Shown piece by piece: positions 1 to 8,744 of a stretch of 64,000 nt of DNA. A program made the translations under genes and the position numbers. How positions within the stretch are numbered: position 1 is the stretch's first letter; each line of letters starts with the position of its first letter. The notes beneath the pieces are model-generated. The model searched no databases, was not told the DNA's origin, and worked only from the letters and a program-made list of their open reading frames with translations. Source of the stretch: Fimenecus sp045593555 (GTDB lineage: Bacteria; Bacillota; Clostridia; Oscillospirales; Acutalibacteraceae); the NCBI GenBank assembly GCA_045593555.1, contig JAZNWU010000027.1, forward strand, positions 13,813 to 77,812. The letters are read 5' to 3'.

Positions 1-771
1 AATCTGTGATGCAGACATTGGATACATATCATTTGAATTAAGCACAGCAAAATGTGCATCACCCCAGTCAAATGAGTAATAACAACCTGTAATAACTGAA
101 CTGCCCTCTGCTTCGCCGATGTTAAACATATTATTAAACTTAAACCATTGTAAGTTGCCCTCGTGATTACCTGCAACAGGAATAAGTGTTGTATTCATAT
201 TTGAAAAAGCAAAATTTCTGAAATAACTATCCCATTCTTCATTAGTACAGTCATTCACAAAGTCACCTAAATTTACTGCAAATTCATATTCAGGCATTGT
301 TTCAACTGCTTTTTGCATTACGACTGATGCTTTTTGGAAATTCTCTTCATTGCTTGCCTGAACATCAGCGATTACAATGAAATTCGCCTCATCATCTGTC
401 TTACTTGGTGTTGTAAAATAACCAATTTCACTCCATACATCTGCTTCGCTGTCACCAACACGATACTGATATCGTGTATCAGGTGTAAGATTGTCAGCCT
501 CTGCTTTATGTACATATTTTTTCATTGAAGGATAACTGATACCACCGATAACTTCAGCCTTTGTCAAATCAGCACCAACTGGAGCAACCTGCAAATCTGT
601 TCCTGCTTTTTCATCTGTGTACCAGCAAAAGCCTCTTGCAGTTGCAGAATCACCGTTGATTGTTACGCTAACTCTTGTAACTTCATTTCCAACAACTGCT
701 GTTGCAACCAATGGAAATGACATACAGATAACAAGAATAAGTGAAATAACTTTTACCATGCTTTTTTTCAT
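1..771 (-). CDS. Secreted metallophosphoesterase, purple-acid-phosphatase type (3' part beyond the window)
   Basis: The frame is open from an ATG at 771 to the window's first base, giving 257 codons with no stop, so the C-terminus lies outside. It begins with a signal peptide (Lys-rich start, hydrophobic core, VATA before VVGNE). A fibronectin-like N-terminal part of about 110 residues follows, as in purple acid phosphatases. Then come metallophosphoesterase metal motifs: IADVQAS, NLGDFVND and AGNHEG (the GDxxxD and GNHE signatures). An AAAGGACGG ribosome site precedes the ATG. Family members hydrolyse phosphate esters outside the cell using a two-metal centre; the substrate here is unknown. 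A second in-frame ATG five codons in is a possible alternative start. Confidence 0.85.
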   Translation of the reverse strand, partial: MKKSMVKVISLILVICMSFPLVATAVVGNEVTRVSVTINGDSATARGFCWYTDEKAGTDLQVAPVGADLTKAEVIGGISYPSMKKYVHKAEADNLTPDTRYQYRVGDSEADVWSEIGYFTTPSKTDDEANFIVIADVQASNEENFQKASVVMQKAVETMPEYEFAVNLGDFVNDCTNEEWDSYFRNFAFSNMNTTLIPVAGNHEGNLQWFKFNNMFNIGEAEGSSVITGCYYSFDWGDAHFAVLNSNDMYPMSASQI

Positions 772-805
772 AACAATCCGTCCTTTGTTAATAATTTTTA
801 TATTC

Positions 806-2155
806 CTAATTTTTTTGAACGATTAGTGCAACAGATTCTGTATGTGCTGTTTTTGGGAACATATCTACAGGAGTAACTTCAACCGTTTCATATCCCAATT
901 CCTTTAATATTGCACAGTCACGAGCCTGAGTTGACACATCACAAGAAACATAGACAATTCTCTTTGGATTCATTTCTGCAACACATTCTAAAACTTCCTT
1001 GTCACAGCCTTTTCGAGGTGGGTCAAGGATAACTGCATCAGGTGTTATCTGTTTATCCCTTAACATTTTAACTGCATCTTTTGCATCACCACAATAGAAT
1101 TCACAGTTTTCAATGTTGTTTCGTTTTGCATTTTCTTTAGCATCTTCAATAGCCTCGGGAATAATCTCAACACCGATTACCTTTTTCACATTTTTCGCCA
1201 TTGAAAGACCGATTGTTCCTGCACCACAGTAAAGGTCGAGTATTGTTTCGTCACCACTTAACCCCACATACTCAAGGGCTTTTCCGTACAGCAATTCAGC
1301 ACAATCATGATTAACCTGATAAAATGACAATGGTGAAAGTCTGATTTTTACACCACAAAGAACATCTTCGATATAATCTTCGCCCCAAAGGGTTGTACAG
1401 CTTTTACCGAGAATTACATTTGTCTTTTCTGTATTTTCGTTTATGACAATACTCTTGATTTCTTTAAATCGCATTAAATCGTCGCAAAGTTCATCTGCAT
1501 AAGGTAAAATGTTTCCGTTTATAACAAGACAAACCATTATCTGACCTGTTTTAAATGCTTTTCTTATGTAGATGTGACGGACAAGTCCCGTATGATTTAT
1601 TGAGTCATAATGAGGGACACCAAATTCCTGCATCCAAGCTTTTATTACATCAACTATTTCTGCAAATTCTTTCGGTTGTAATGCACAATCGGAAAAATTT
1701 ATTATTCTATGACTCTTCTGAGCATAAAAGCCTGCCACAATCCCCTTGTCGAACCCAACAGGATATTGTGCCTTGTTTCTGTATCTTTCCGTTTCACAAG
1801 TAATTATATCTTTTACAGGCACATCAATATGAGCTAAACGCTGAAAGGCATCAACAGCCTTTTGTCGTTTAAGCTCTTTTTCTGCTTCATAGGATATATG
1901 ACGGAATACACAACCGCCACAAGAACGAAAATGAGGACAATCCACATCTATTCTGTCCTTTGACGGCTTGATAATTTTCTTGATTATACCGATAGCATAA
2001 GTCTTTTTTGCCTTGATAATATGGGCAATTATTGTGTCACCCTTTGCAGCACCTGATACGAAAACTGCCTGACCATTATAGTGACCGACACCATTTCCTT
2101 CAGCAGTATAGCCCTCAATATTCAGTTGTATATCTTGGTTTTTCTGTAAAGACAT
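806..2155 (-). CDS. rlmD: 23S rRNA (uracil-5-)-methyltransferase, RlmD/RlmCD family
   Basis: This 449-residue protein has the architecture of SAM-dependent RNA m5U methyltransferases (TrmA/RumA family). A TRAM domain spans residues 1-60. Iron-sulfur cysteines sit near 73, 79 and 82 (CPHFRSCGGC), with a likely fourth at SDCALQP. The Rossmann methyltransferase core shows LDLYCGAGTIGLS, the family motif ILDPPRKGC, and the catalytic-cysteine segment VYVSCDVST near the end. It should methylate one or two uridines of 23S rRNA (747 and/or 1939 by E. coli numbering); which one cannot be told from sequence. The ribosome site AAGGTGAAAGT precedes the ATG. The chromate-transporter pair lies 9 bases upstream on the same strand. 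Confidence 0.9.
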   Translation of the reverse strand: MSLQKNQDIQLNIEGYTAEGNGVGHYNGQAVFVSGAAKGDTIIAHIIKAKKTYAIGIIKKIIKPSKDRIDVDCPHFRSCGGCVFRHISYEAEKELKRQKAVDAFQRLAHIDVPVKDIITCETERYRNKAQYPVGFDKGIVAGFYAQKSHRIINFSDCALQPKEFAEIVDVIKAWMQEFGVPHYDSINHTGLVRHIYIRKAFKTGQIMVCLVINGNILPYADELCDDLMRFKEIKSIVINENTEKTNVILGKSCTTLWGEDYIEDVLCGVKIRLSPLSFYQVNHDCAELLYGKALEYVGLSGDETILDLYCGAGTIGLSMAKNVKKVIGVEIIPEAIEDAKENAKRNNIENCEFYCGDAKDAVKMLRDKQITPDAVILDPPRKGCDKEVLECVAEMNPKRIVYVSCDVSTQARDCAILKELGYETVEVTPVDMFPKTAHTESVALIVQKN

Positions 2156-2164
2156 ACTTTCACC

Positions 2165-2737
2165 TTATAATTTAAGAATACTTCCCGCAGTTGCACCGAG
2201 TAAAAGCCAGAATGCAGGATGTAATTTTTTAAGCTTCTTTATAAACATAAGTGCAAAAAGTGCAACTGCAATTATAATTACAGGAATTGCAAATTCACCG
2301 TTCACATAGAAAATTGGCTTAATAATTCCAAAAACCGCAAATAAAACAAGGGCTGTTACCACAGGTCTGATACCTGAAAATGCACCTTTTACATATTTAT
2401 TTTCTTTAAATACTTTTAAGAATCCTGCAACAATTACAATTACAATAATTGATGGTGTTACAAGACCTAATGTGGCAACCATTCCACCAAAGATACCACC
2501 AATTGTACCAAATTCAGCAAATCCTGCATTGTAACCTGCGTAAGTTGCCATATTAACACCGATAGGTCCCGGTGTGCTTTCTGCAACAGCAACCATAACG
2601 CCTAACTGCTCGGGATTAAACCATCCATAATCACTTCTTGCCAAATCCTGCAAGAAAGGAATGGTAGCAGGGCCACCACCAACTGCAAAAAGTCCGATTT
2701 TAAAAAATTCAAAAAACAAATATAAGAAGGTCATCAT
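2165..2737 (-). CDS. Chromate transporter family protein, half-size subunit 2
   Basis: This is a 190-residue, very hydrophobic CHR-family (ChrA) protein. It carries the family N-terminal signature FFKIGLFAVGGGPATIPFL and the ESTPGPIGVNMATYAGY segment. It corresponds to one half of the full-length bidomain ChrA; its other half is the next gene upstream, which overlaps it by four bases (ATGA at 2734-2737), so the two are translationally coupled. Paired short CHR proteins are thought to form a heteromeric anion transporter. Chromate export is the named activity, but in anaerobes the physiological anion is uncertain. GGAGG lies nine bases before the first of two adjacent ATGs. Confidence 0.88.
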   Translation of the reverse strand: MMTFLYLFFEFFKIGLFAVGGGPATIPFLQDLARSDYGWFNPEQLGVMVAVAESTPGPIGVNMATYAGYNAGFAEFGTIGGIFGGMVATLGLVTPSIIVIVIVAGFLKVFKENKYVKGAFSGIRPVVTALVLFAVFGIIKPIFYVNGEFAIPVIIIAVALFALMFIKKLKKLHPAFWLLLGATAGSILKL

Positions 2738-3282
2738 TTTGCTTTAACCTCCTTGATTTTACCGTAAACAACACCAACGATTCCGCCGAAAATAACGAGA
2801 AGAATCGGTGTTATATCAAATACAAAGCATGCAATAAGTCCAATTATGAATAACACAACTGAAATTACATTCACAAGACTTTTTTTTGCAAGAGTGATTA
2901 CTGTATGGGACAATAGTGCACAGACAACAGCATTGATTCCTGTAAGTGCAGATGCAACAATAGGATAATCCATAAAAGTCTGCAAAACAGTTGCTACAAT
3001 TGTGATAATGATTATAGATGGCGTTACCATTCCAAGAGTTGCGAATATTCCACCTAAAACCCCTGCTTGATAGTATCCGACAAATGTTGCTGTATTTACC
3101 GCAATAATTCCCGGAGTGCATTGTCCCACAGCATAATAGTCAAGCAATTCCTCTTCCGTTGCCCACTTTTTATTTTCAACAATTTCTCTTGTTAGAAGCG
3201 GTAACATTGTAAGACCGCCACCGAATGTTATTGAACCTATTTTCGCAAAGGTCAAAAACAGGCTTAGTAATTTTTTAACCAT
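2734..3282 (-). CDS. Chromate transporter family protein, half-size subunit 1
   Basis: This 182-residue membrane protein is homologous to the preceding entry. It shows the same CHR signatures near the N-terminus (FAKIGSITFGGGLTMLPLL) and at GQCTPGIIAVNTATFVGYY, followed by several hydrophobic helices. It is the upstream partner of a split ChrA pair: its stop overlaps the start of the second half in an ATGA. The two halves are diverged copies, as expected from the internal duplication of the CHR family. Ribosome site AAAAGGTGATT precedes the ATG. The cyclase-family gene ends 19 bases upstream and may share the transcript. Confidence 0.88.
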   Translation of the reverse strand: MVKKLLSLFLTFAKIGSITFGGGLTMLPLLTREIVENKKWATEEELLDYYAVGQCTPGIIAVNTATFVGYYQAGVLGGIFATLGMVTPSIIIITIVATVLQTFMDYPIVASALTGINAVVCALLSHTVITLAKKSLVNVISVVLFIIGLIACFVFDITPILLVIFGGIVGVVYGKIKEVKAK

Positions 3283-3301
3283 TCTCTAAATCACCTTTTA
3301 G

Positions 3302-3910
3302 TTATTTATTGTCTCCACTCCAGAAAATGAAGTCAGAAACTAAAAAAGCTCTGACAGGAGCAGCCTCTGCACCACTTATTTTTATTGGTGCTGCCGACAA
3401 AAAGTAGTCACCTGATTCAACATTACTTAAATCTAGGTTTTCAAGAAGTGTAATATCATTCATCATAAACATCCTGTGAGTTCTGCCGTCACTTTCCTCA
3501 GGCTCAACAGTCATTCCGTCTGTACCAAGAAGAATATAACCAATATCAGCCAGTGCTGATGCAGCAGATTCATGAAAATATGACACTCCGTTACTCTTTA
3601 CAAGTATTCTTTTTGCATTTCTCGGAAAATATTCTTCAACAAATGCACCTGTAATTACGGGAGTATCAGTTTCAACAACTACACAAGGACCAAAAAACAC
3701 CTCGTGAGGAATTTCTGTAATGTCACCACCGTCAGGTAAAAAATGCAACGGTGCATCCATATGTGTTCCGTTATGAAGACACATATCTATTTTGCTGAGA
3801 TTATACTGACAATCACCATCTATATTTTTAACTCTCTCAAGACTCGCAACAGGGTCACCAGGATACACAGGACAGCTTAAAACTTCTCTTGAAATATCAA
3901 TTATCTTCAT
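3302..3910 (-). CDS. Cyclase-family metal-dependent hydrolase (kynurenine formamidase-like)
   Basis: A 202-residue protein of the putative cyclase superfamily (PF04199), which includes kynurenine formamidase and isatin hydrolase. The metal-binding motif HNGTHMDAPLHF lies near residues 47-58, after a typical start (IIDISREVLSCPVYPGDP). Family members hydrolyse amide or lactam bonds using a divalent metal held by the HxxxD/H residues. No tryptophan-catabolic gene is nearby, so the substrate is not assignable. GGGGGAG stands before the ATG. An intergenic repeat (about 3998-4080) and the proS terminator lie upstream. Confidence 0.85.
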   Translation of the reverse strand: MKIIDISREVLSCPVYPGDPVASLERVKNIDGDCQYNLSKIDMCLHNGTHMDAPLHFLPDGGDITEIPHEVFFGPCVVVETDTPVITGAFVEEYFPRNAKRILVKSNGVSYFHESAASALADIGYILLGTDGMTVEPEESDGRTHRMFMMNDITLLENLDLSNVESGDYFLSAAPIKISGAEAAPVRAFLVSDFIFWSGDNK

Positions 3911-3997
3911 AAATACTCCCCCATTTTTATTTAATGTAATATTTTATCATATATTTATTATCAATTCAATATTTAGAAAATAAAATATTCCCCACCA

Positions 3998-4080
3998 AAT
4001 CGGAGTTTGTTGGAAAATTCATTTTGCACTTTGCGCTTTGCATTTTGCACTTATAAATTTCCCAACAAATTATAATCCGA
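3998..4080. repeat. Small palindromic intergenic repeat with internal TTTTGCAC-type repeats
   Basis: The outer parts form an imperfect inverted repeat: TCGGAGTTTGTTGGAAAATT at 4000-4019 against the reverse complement of AATTTCCCAACAAATTATAATCCGA near 4056-4080. The core (about 4020-4052) consists of repeated 7-8 base units of the form TTTTGCAC / TTTGCGC / TTTGCAT. Units of this kind (AAGTGCAAAATGCAAAG on the other strand) are familiar from intergenic regions of many Clostridia. It is not a gene; the frame through it reads Lys/Cys/Met-rich gibberish. It lies between the cyclase gene and the proS terminator. Confidence 0.6.
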
Positions 4081-4089
4081 CACAAAAAC

Positions 4090-4116
4090 ACCGGGTATTC
4101 GCACTGAACACCCGGT
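4090..4116 (-). terminator. Rho-independent terminator of proS
   Basis: ACCGGGTGTTC and GAATACCCGGT pair (one mismatch) around a five-base loop. On the minus strand this is followed by GTTTTTG. It lies 19 bases after the proS stop. Confidence 0.85.
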
Positions 4117-4134
4117 AAAATGTTTTTATTAAAA

Positions 4135-5571
4135 TTAATATGCCTTGCCCCAATAGAGCATTTTATCTGCAGGTTTGCCACAGCAAACACACTTATCAGC
4201 AACTTTTTCCTGAACGAAAGGAATACAACGTGATGTAACACCTGCCTGCTCTTTAAGAGCATCTTCACATTCACGGTCACCACACCACATAGCCTTAATA
4301 AATCCAGGCTTGTTTTCTGCTGTTTCAATCATTTCGTCCATATCGTGAGCAACATAAGTCATGTTATTACGACGTTCGAGTGCTGCATTGAAAAGACCAT
4401 CGTGAACCATTTGTAAAAGTTCAGGAATCTTTGTCTGGAGTTCATCAAGAGATACGAAATATTTTTCTCTTGTATCACGACGAACAACAACACATTGATT
4501 ATTTTCAATATCACGAGGACCTAACTCAAGTCTGAGTGGAACACCCTTCATTTCATATTCAGCGTACTTCCAACCAGGTGAATTATCTGAAAGGTCGATT
4601 TTAGCTCTGCAAATCTTCTTGAGATTTTCATAAACTTCAGTTGCTTTTTCTTTTACACCAGGTTTATGACTTGCAACAGGAATAACAACTATCTGAACAG
4701 GAGCAACTTTTGGTGGTAAAACAAGACCATTATCATCACCATGAGTCATAATAAGAGCACCGATAAGACGAGTTGTGCATCCCCATGATGTCTGGAACGG
4801 ATGCTTTAACTTATTATCCTTATCCTGGAACTGAATTCCGAAAGCCTTTGCAAAACCATCACCAAAATAATGGCTTGTACCTGACTGCAAAGCTTTACCG
4901 TCATGCATAAGTGCTTCGATTGTATATGTATCCTCTGCACCTGCAAAACGTTCTTTTGCTGTTTTAACACCTTTAACAACAGGCATTGCAAGACAGTTTT
5001 TGCAGAAATCTGCATAAACATTAAGCATTCTGATTGTTTCTTCCTGTGCTTCTTCTGCTGTTGCATGAATTGTATGGCCTTCCTGCCACAAAAATTCTCT
5101 TGTACGAAGGAAAGGTCTTGTAGTCTTTTCCCAACGAACAACAGAAACCCACTGATTGTAGAGTTTTGGAAGATCACGATAAGATTGAATTATGTTTGCA
5201 TAGTGCTCACAGAAAAGTGTTTCAGAAGTAGGTCGAACACAAAGACGCTCTTCAAGTTTTTCACTACCACCATGAGTTACCCAGGCAACTTCAGGAGCAA
5301 AGCCTTCAACATGGTCCTTTTCCTTATTCAAAAGACTTTCGGGGATAAACATAGGCATACAAACATTTTCGTGTCCTGTTTCCTTGAACATCTCATCAAG
5401 TGTTTTCTGAATGTTTTCCCAGATTGCATAGCCATAAGGTCGAATAACCATACATCCTTTAACGCTGGTGTATTCAACTAACTCTGCTTTTTTTACAACG
5501 TCGGTGTACCATTTGGCAAAATCCACGTCCATTGAGGTGATTTCTTCAACCATCTTTTTTTGTTCAGCCAT
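4135..5571 (-). CDS. proS: Prolyl-tRNA synthetase, archaeal/eukaryotic-type (ProS type 3)
   Basis: This 478-residue class II aminoacyl-tRNA synthetase charges tRNA-Pro. It lacks the large editing insertion of the E. coli-type enzyme and has the extra C-terminal zinc/anticodon-distal domain of the archaeal-type enzyme, ending in the characteristic Tyr (MLYWGKAY). Motifs visible include RPTSETLFCEHY (motif 2 region), RWEKTTRPFLRTREFLWQEGH, and GCTTRLIGALIMTHGDDNG (motif 3 region). Cysteines near the end (CGDRECEDALK, CVCCGKPA) fit a structural zinc site. It is flanked by terminators on both sides, so it is probably monocistronic. AAGGAAGAAAAA precedes the ATG. Confidence 0.95.
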   Translation of the reverse strand: MAEQKKMVEEITSMDVDFAKWYTDVVKKAELVEYTSVKGCMVIRPYGYAIWENIQKTLDEMFKETGHENVCMPMFIPESLLNKEKDHVEGFAPEVAWVTHGGSEKLEERLCVRPTSETLFCEHYANIIQSYRDLPKLYNQWVSVVRWEKTTRPFLRTREFLWQEGHTIHATAEEAQEETIRMLNVYADFCKNCLAMPVVKGVKTAKERFAGAEDTYTIEALMHDGKALQSGTSHYFGDGFAKAFGIQFQDKDNKLKHPFQTSWGCTTRLIGALIMTHGDDNGLVLPPKVAPVQIVVIPVASHKPGVKEKATEVYENLKKICRAKIDLSDNSPGWKYAEYEMKGVPLRLELGPRDIENNQCVVVRRDTREKYFVSLDELQTKIPELLQMVHDGLFNAALERRNNMTYVAHDMDEMIETAENKPGFIKAMWCGDRECEDALKEQAGVTSRCIPFVQEKVADKCVCCGKPADKMLYWGKAY

Positions 5572-5599
5572 TTTTTCTTCCTTACTTTCTATAAAAGAT

Positions 5600-5626
5600 A
5601 CAGGGACAAAAATTATCTGTCCCTGT
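5600..5626 (-). terminator. Stem-loop after acpP (probable terminator)
   Basis: ACAGGGACA / TGTCCCTGT form a perfect nine-base stem. On the minus strand it is followed by ATCTTTTATAG, only a moderate T-run, so termination may be partial and proS could receive read-through. Confidence 0.65.
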
Positions 5627-5653
5627 TAATATAATTTAAATTAAAATTGTTAA

Positions 5654-5878
5654 TTAGTTTTCTTCGATAAACTTAACAATATCGGCAACAGTTCTAATAT
5701 TTTCAAGCTCTTCGTCGGAGATTTCCATATCGAACTCATCCTCAAGAGTCATAACAAGGTCTGCAAGGTCAATACTATCAGCACCAAGGTCTTCAAGAAG
5801 AACAGAATCCAAAGTAACAACATCTTCATCTAATTCAAGTTGGTCACAAATAATTGCACGAACTTTTTCGAATACCAT
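5654..5878 (-). CDS. acpP: Acyl carrier protein
   Basis: A 74-residue acidic protein with the phosphopantetheine attachment motif LGADSIDLADLV (serine near residue 37) and the usual four-helix ACP pattern. Its job is to carry acyl chains on a 4'-phosphopantetheine arm. It sits apart from any fatty-acid synthesis gene and is the last gene of an operon behind a phosphohexomutase (14-base gap). It may therefore be a specialised ACP rather than the housekeeping one. The start was set at the ATG at 5878 because GGAGGTGTGAGT lies directly before it; a longer reading frame adds six residues without a better ribosome site. Confidence 0.92.
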   Translation of the reverse strand: MVFEKVRAIICDQLELDEDVVTLDSVLLEDLGADSIDLADLVMTLEDEFDMEISDEELENIRTVADIVKFIEEN

Positions 5879-5892
5879 ACTCACACCTCCGT

Positions 5893-7470
5893 TCAAATTC
5901 TTTTACTCATATAATAGTAAGTTTTTTTATTGAATTTGTCAACACTTTTATTGTTTTTTGTAAAATCTTCAAGTGTTGTAAAGTCAACTCCCTTTACATC
6001 TTTAACTAAATCATAGAATGTTTTGCAGATTTCAACACATCCGTTTTCAGCATCACTTTCAGTATTAAACGGCATAACGGGGTCGTGAACAGACAGACGA
6101 AGTAAAAACCAGCCGTTTCTTTTTTCATCATTGAAAGAAACACGCACACCTTCATAATTATCCGGTGCCAGAATCATTTCGTCATCATTCTCTGCAATAG
6201 TCTTTATATCATCAATAAGTTTTTCGCCGATTTCTCTGAAATTATCTTCAGTAATATTAAAACGAAGTTCTTTTTCTTCCAAAGGCTTTTTAAGTATTGA
6301 AATGCAATCGCCGATTTTCTTGTTCTCTTTACGAAGCACTGCTGCCTTGATTATGATTTTTGTAACAAGATATGCCCCATCGTCAAGATAATAATTTTCC
6401 TTAAATGCAGCGTGACCGGATGTTTCAATAGCCAGTGGTGTATTTTCTCCAAGATTTGTACGACGAACAGCCTCGTCAATTACATTTTTATATCCACGCT
6501 TAAATCGAATATGCTTACCACCAAGTGTGTCTTCAATAAACTCACGAAGTCCATCACTTGTAACGGAGTCAGTAACAATACTGCCACCTTCATTTCCTTC
6601 AAGAGCAATTACCGAAGCCAATGCAACAATAGCATTTCTGTTGATTTCCTCACCTTTTTCGTCAACACAAGATGCACGGTCAACGTCTGTGTCAAAAATC
6701 ACACCTAAGTCACAATTATTTTCTACGGTTGCCTTACGGATAAATTCCATAGCAACTTTATTTTCAGGATTTGGAATATGATTAGGAAACATTCCGTCAG
6801 GGTCTAAAAACTGACTTGCAGATACATCTGCACCCAAAGGTTCTAACACTTCAGTTGCAAAAAATCCACCGACACCATTACCTGCATCAACTGCTATTTT
6901 AAATCCGTTAAGAGGTTTTTCATAATCGTCAGCATTTACACCTTGCTTAATCATATTGCGAAGTATCTCTGCATATTCGCAAATATAATCAATTTCTGTA
7001 ACAGTTCCTTGATTATCCGTTGTTTCGCAAGGTTCTGTTTCTGCAAATTGCAGAATTTGTTTTAACTCATCACCTGATAAGCCACCATCACGAGTAAAGA
7101 ATTTAAGTCCATTTCTGTCATATGGATGATGACTTGCTGTAATCTGAATTGCACCGTCACAGTTTCTTGTGACAGTAGTCATAAACATAGCAGGAGTTGA
7201 ACAATATGAGCAATTAAGCACATTTACACCCATACCACTTACAACAGAGATTACTGCTTCTCTGATTCTATCAGCAGAAATTCTTGAATCGTGACCTACT
7301 GAAACAGTTAAGTCTTTATAATCTTTTCCTGTTTTTTTGCTCAAAAAATTGATAAATGCTGTTGAAATAAACTTTACAACATCATCTGTCAACTGAATTT
7401 CAGGATACTTTTCTGTTGCAACTGCAACGCCACGAACATCAGTACCACTTTTTAAATGCATAAGTTTCAT
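5893..7470 (-). CDS. Alpha-D-phosphohexomutase (phosphomannomutase/phosphoglucomutase family)
   Basis: A 525-residue enzyme that moves phosphate between C1 and C6 of a hexose phosphate. All family motifs are present. The active-site serine loop reads ITASHHPYDRNGLKFF (phosphoserine near residue 113). The metal loop is DTDVDRAS. The sugar-recognition loop is ETSGHAAFKENYYLDDGAY, and a C-terminal phosphate-binding segment follows. The His in TASHHP replaces the usual Asn, as in some Clostridia-type members. The start codon overlaps the stop of the upstream PLP enzyme (ATGA at 7467-7470). Choice between mannose, glucose or glucosamine phosphate is not decidable here. Confidence 0.9.
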   Translation of the reverse strand: MKLMHLKSGTDVRGVAVATEKYPEIQLTDDVVKFISTAFINFLSKKTGKDYKDLTVSVGHDSRISADRIREAVISVVSGMGVNVLNCSYCSTPAMFMTTVTRNCDGAIQITASHHPYDRNGLKFFTRDGGLSGDELKQILQFAETEPCETTDNQGTVTEIDYICEYAEILRNMIKQGVNADDYEKPLNGFKIAVDAGNGVGGFFATEVLEPLGADVSASQFLDPDGMFPNHIPNPENKVAMEFIRKATVENNCDLGVIFDTDVDRASCVDEKGEEINRNAIVALASVIALEGNEGGSIVTDSVTSDGLREFIEDTLGGKHIRFKRGYKNVIDEAVRRTNLGENTPLAIETSGHAAFKENYYLDDGAYLVTKIIIKAAVLRKENKKIGDCISILKKPLEEKELRFNITEDNFREIGEKLIDDIKTIAENDDEMILAPDNYEGVRVSFNDEKRNGWFLLRLSVHDPVMPFNTESDAENGCVEICKTFYDLVKDVKGVDFTTLEDFTKNNKSVDKFNKKTYYYMSKRI

Positions 7471-8738
7471 TTTATTAATCCCCTTTTAAGCATTTCTTCG
7501 GTTGCAAGCATTACACCAATTTTACCACTATGGAAATTAAGTCCACCTTGCATCCATACTGCATAAGGCTCACGGAGAGGTGCATCAGCAGAAAGTTCAA
7601 TTGACGAACCTGATGTAAATGCACCTGCTGACATAATAACCTGACTGTCATAACCAGGCATATCCCAAGGTTCAGGAGTTACATAGGAATCAACAGGAGC
7701 ACCTTTCTGAAGTCCTTGACAGAATGCAATAAGATTTTCCGAATTTTCAAGACAGATTGCCTGAATAATATCGTGACGGTCTTCTTCAATAGTTGGTGTC
7801 ACCTTAAATCCTAATTCTGTATATACAGATGCAGCAAAAACTGCAGTTTTAAGTGCTTCACCAACAACATGAGGAGCATTAAAAAGCCCCATAAACACAC
7901 TTCTGTTCTGTCCCAGTGTTGCACCCACCTCAGTTCCAAGTCCGGGAGTTGTAAGACGATATCCACAAAGCTCAACTAAATCCTTACGACCTGCAATATA
8001 TCCACCACAAGCAGCAATACCGCCACCTGCATTCTTTATAAGTGAACCTGCCATTAAGTCAGCACCAACTTCAGTTGGCTCAAGTTTTTCTGTAAATTCA
8101 CCATAGCAGTTATCAACCATAACGATTGCTCTTTTATTAACTCTATGTACAATTTCGCAAACTTTTTCGATTTCAGCAATCGAAATTGTGTGACGAAGTG
8201 AATATCCACGAGAACGCTGAATATATACCATTCTTACATCTTTATCTTTTGCACAATATTCAATGGCATCATAGTCGAGTTCATCATCTTCAGTTAAATC
8301 AATCTGTTGGTATGTTACACCAAAATCTGCAAGTGTACCATCACCCATATTTTTTCCACTAAGACCAATAGTTGAATGAAGTGTGTCATATGGTGCACCT
8401 GTTACACAAAGCATGGTATCATTTGGTCGTAAAATTCCATAAAGGCAAACTGCAAGGGTATGTGTGCCACTTGCCAAAGCACCAGCACGGATAATTGCAC
8501 TTTCTGCACCAAAAATATCTGCAGTAAGCACATCAAGTTTTTCTCTGCCTTTATCAGAATACCCATATCCCGTTGTTGTATTAAAATCTGTTTCATCAAC
8601 TCTGTTTCTGATAAATGCAGAAAGGACTTTTTGCTGATTATATTCAGTTAACTCATCAATTCTTCCAAAAACTGTTTCTGCTTTTTTTAGCGCTGTCGCA
8701 GAAAGGTCTTTTACTCTTTCGCTGATTTCAAAAAACAT
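7467..8738 (-). CDS. Methionine gamma-lyase family protein (YnbB / 'aluminium resistance' PLP enzyme)
   Basis: A 423-residue fold-type I PLP enzyme of the MetII / Alum_res family (PF06838). The segment AGSLIKNAGGGIAACGGYIAG contains the expected Schiff-base lysine. Other family marks are the glycine-rich GYGYSDKGREKLD and the YIQRSRGYSLRHTISI stretch. Despite the annotation history, the family resembles cystathionine gamma-synthase/methionine gamma-lyase, and its true reaction is poorly defined. It is coupled to the phosphohexomutase through a four-base overlap and follows an acetyltransferase by six bases. AAAGGAT precedes the ATG. Confidence 0.88.
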   Translation of the reverse strand: MFFEISERVKDLSATALKKAETVFGRIDELTEYNQQKVLSAFIRNRVDETDFNTTTGYGYSDKGREKLDVLTADIFGAESAIIRAGALASGTHTLAVCLYGILRPNDTMLCVTGAPYDTLHSTIGLSGKNMGDGTLADFGVTYQQIDLTEDDELDYDAIEYCAKDKDVRMVYIQRSRGYSLRHTISIAEIEKVCEIVHRVNKRAIVMVDNCYGEFTEKLEPTEVGADLMAGSLIKNAGGGIAACGGYIAGRKDLVELCGYRLTTPGLGTEVGATLGQNRSVFMGLFNAPHVVGEALKTAVFAASVYTELGFKVTPTIEEDRHDIIQAICLENSENLIAFCQGLQKGAPVDSYVTPEPWDMPGYDSQVIMSAGAFTSGSSIELSADAPLREPYAVWMQGGLNFHSGKIGVMLATEEMLKRGLIK

Positions 8739-8744
8739 TTTGCA

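Noticed and set aside
3966..4328. Possible 120-residue minus-strand gene
   Set aside because: It is another frame of proS extended through the terminator and the TTTTGCAC repeat; low-complexity Lys/Cys/Met translation.
5572..5653. T-box or other riboswitch before proS
   Set aside because: Only about 80 bases are available, mostly taken by the acpP stem-loop; no T-box sequence is seen.
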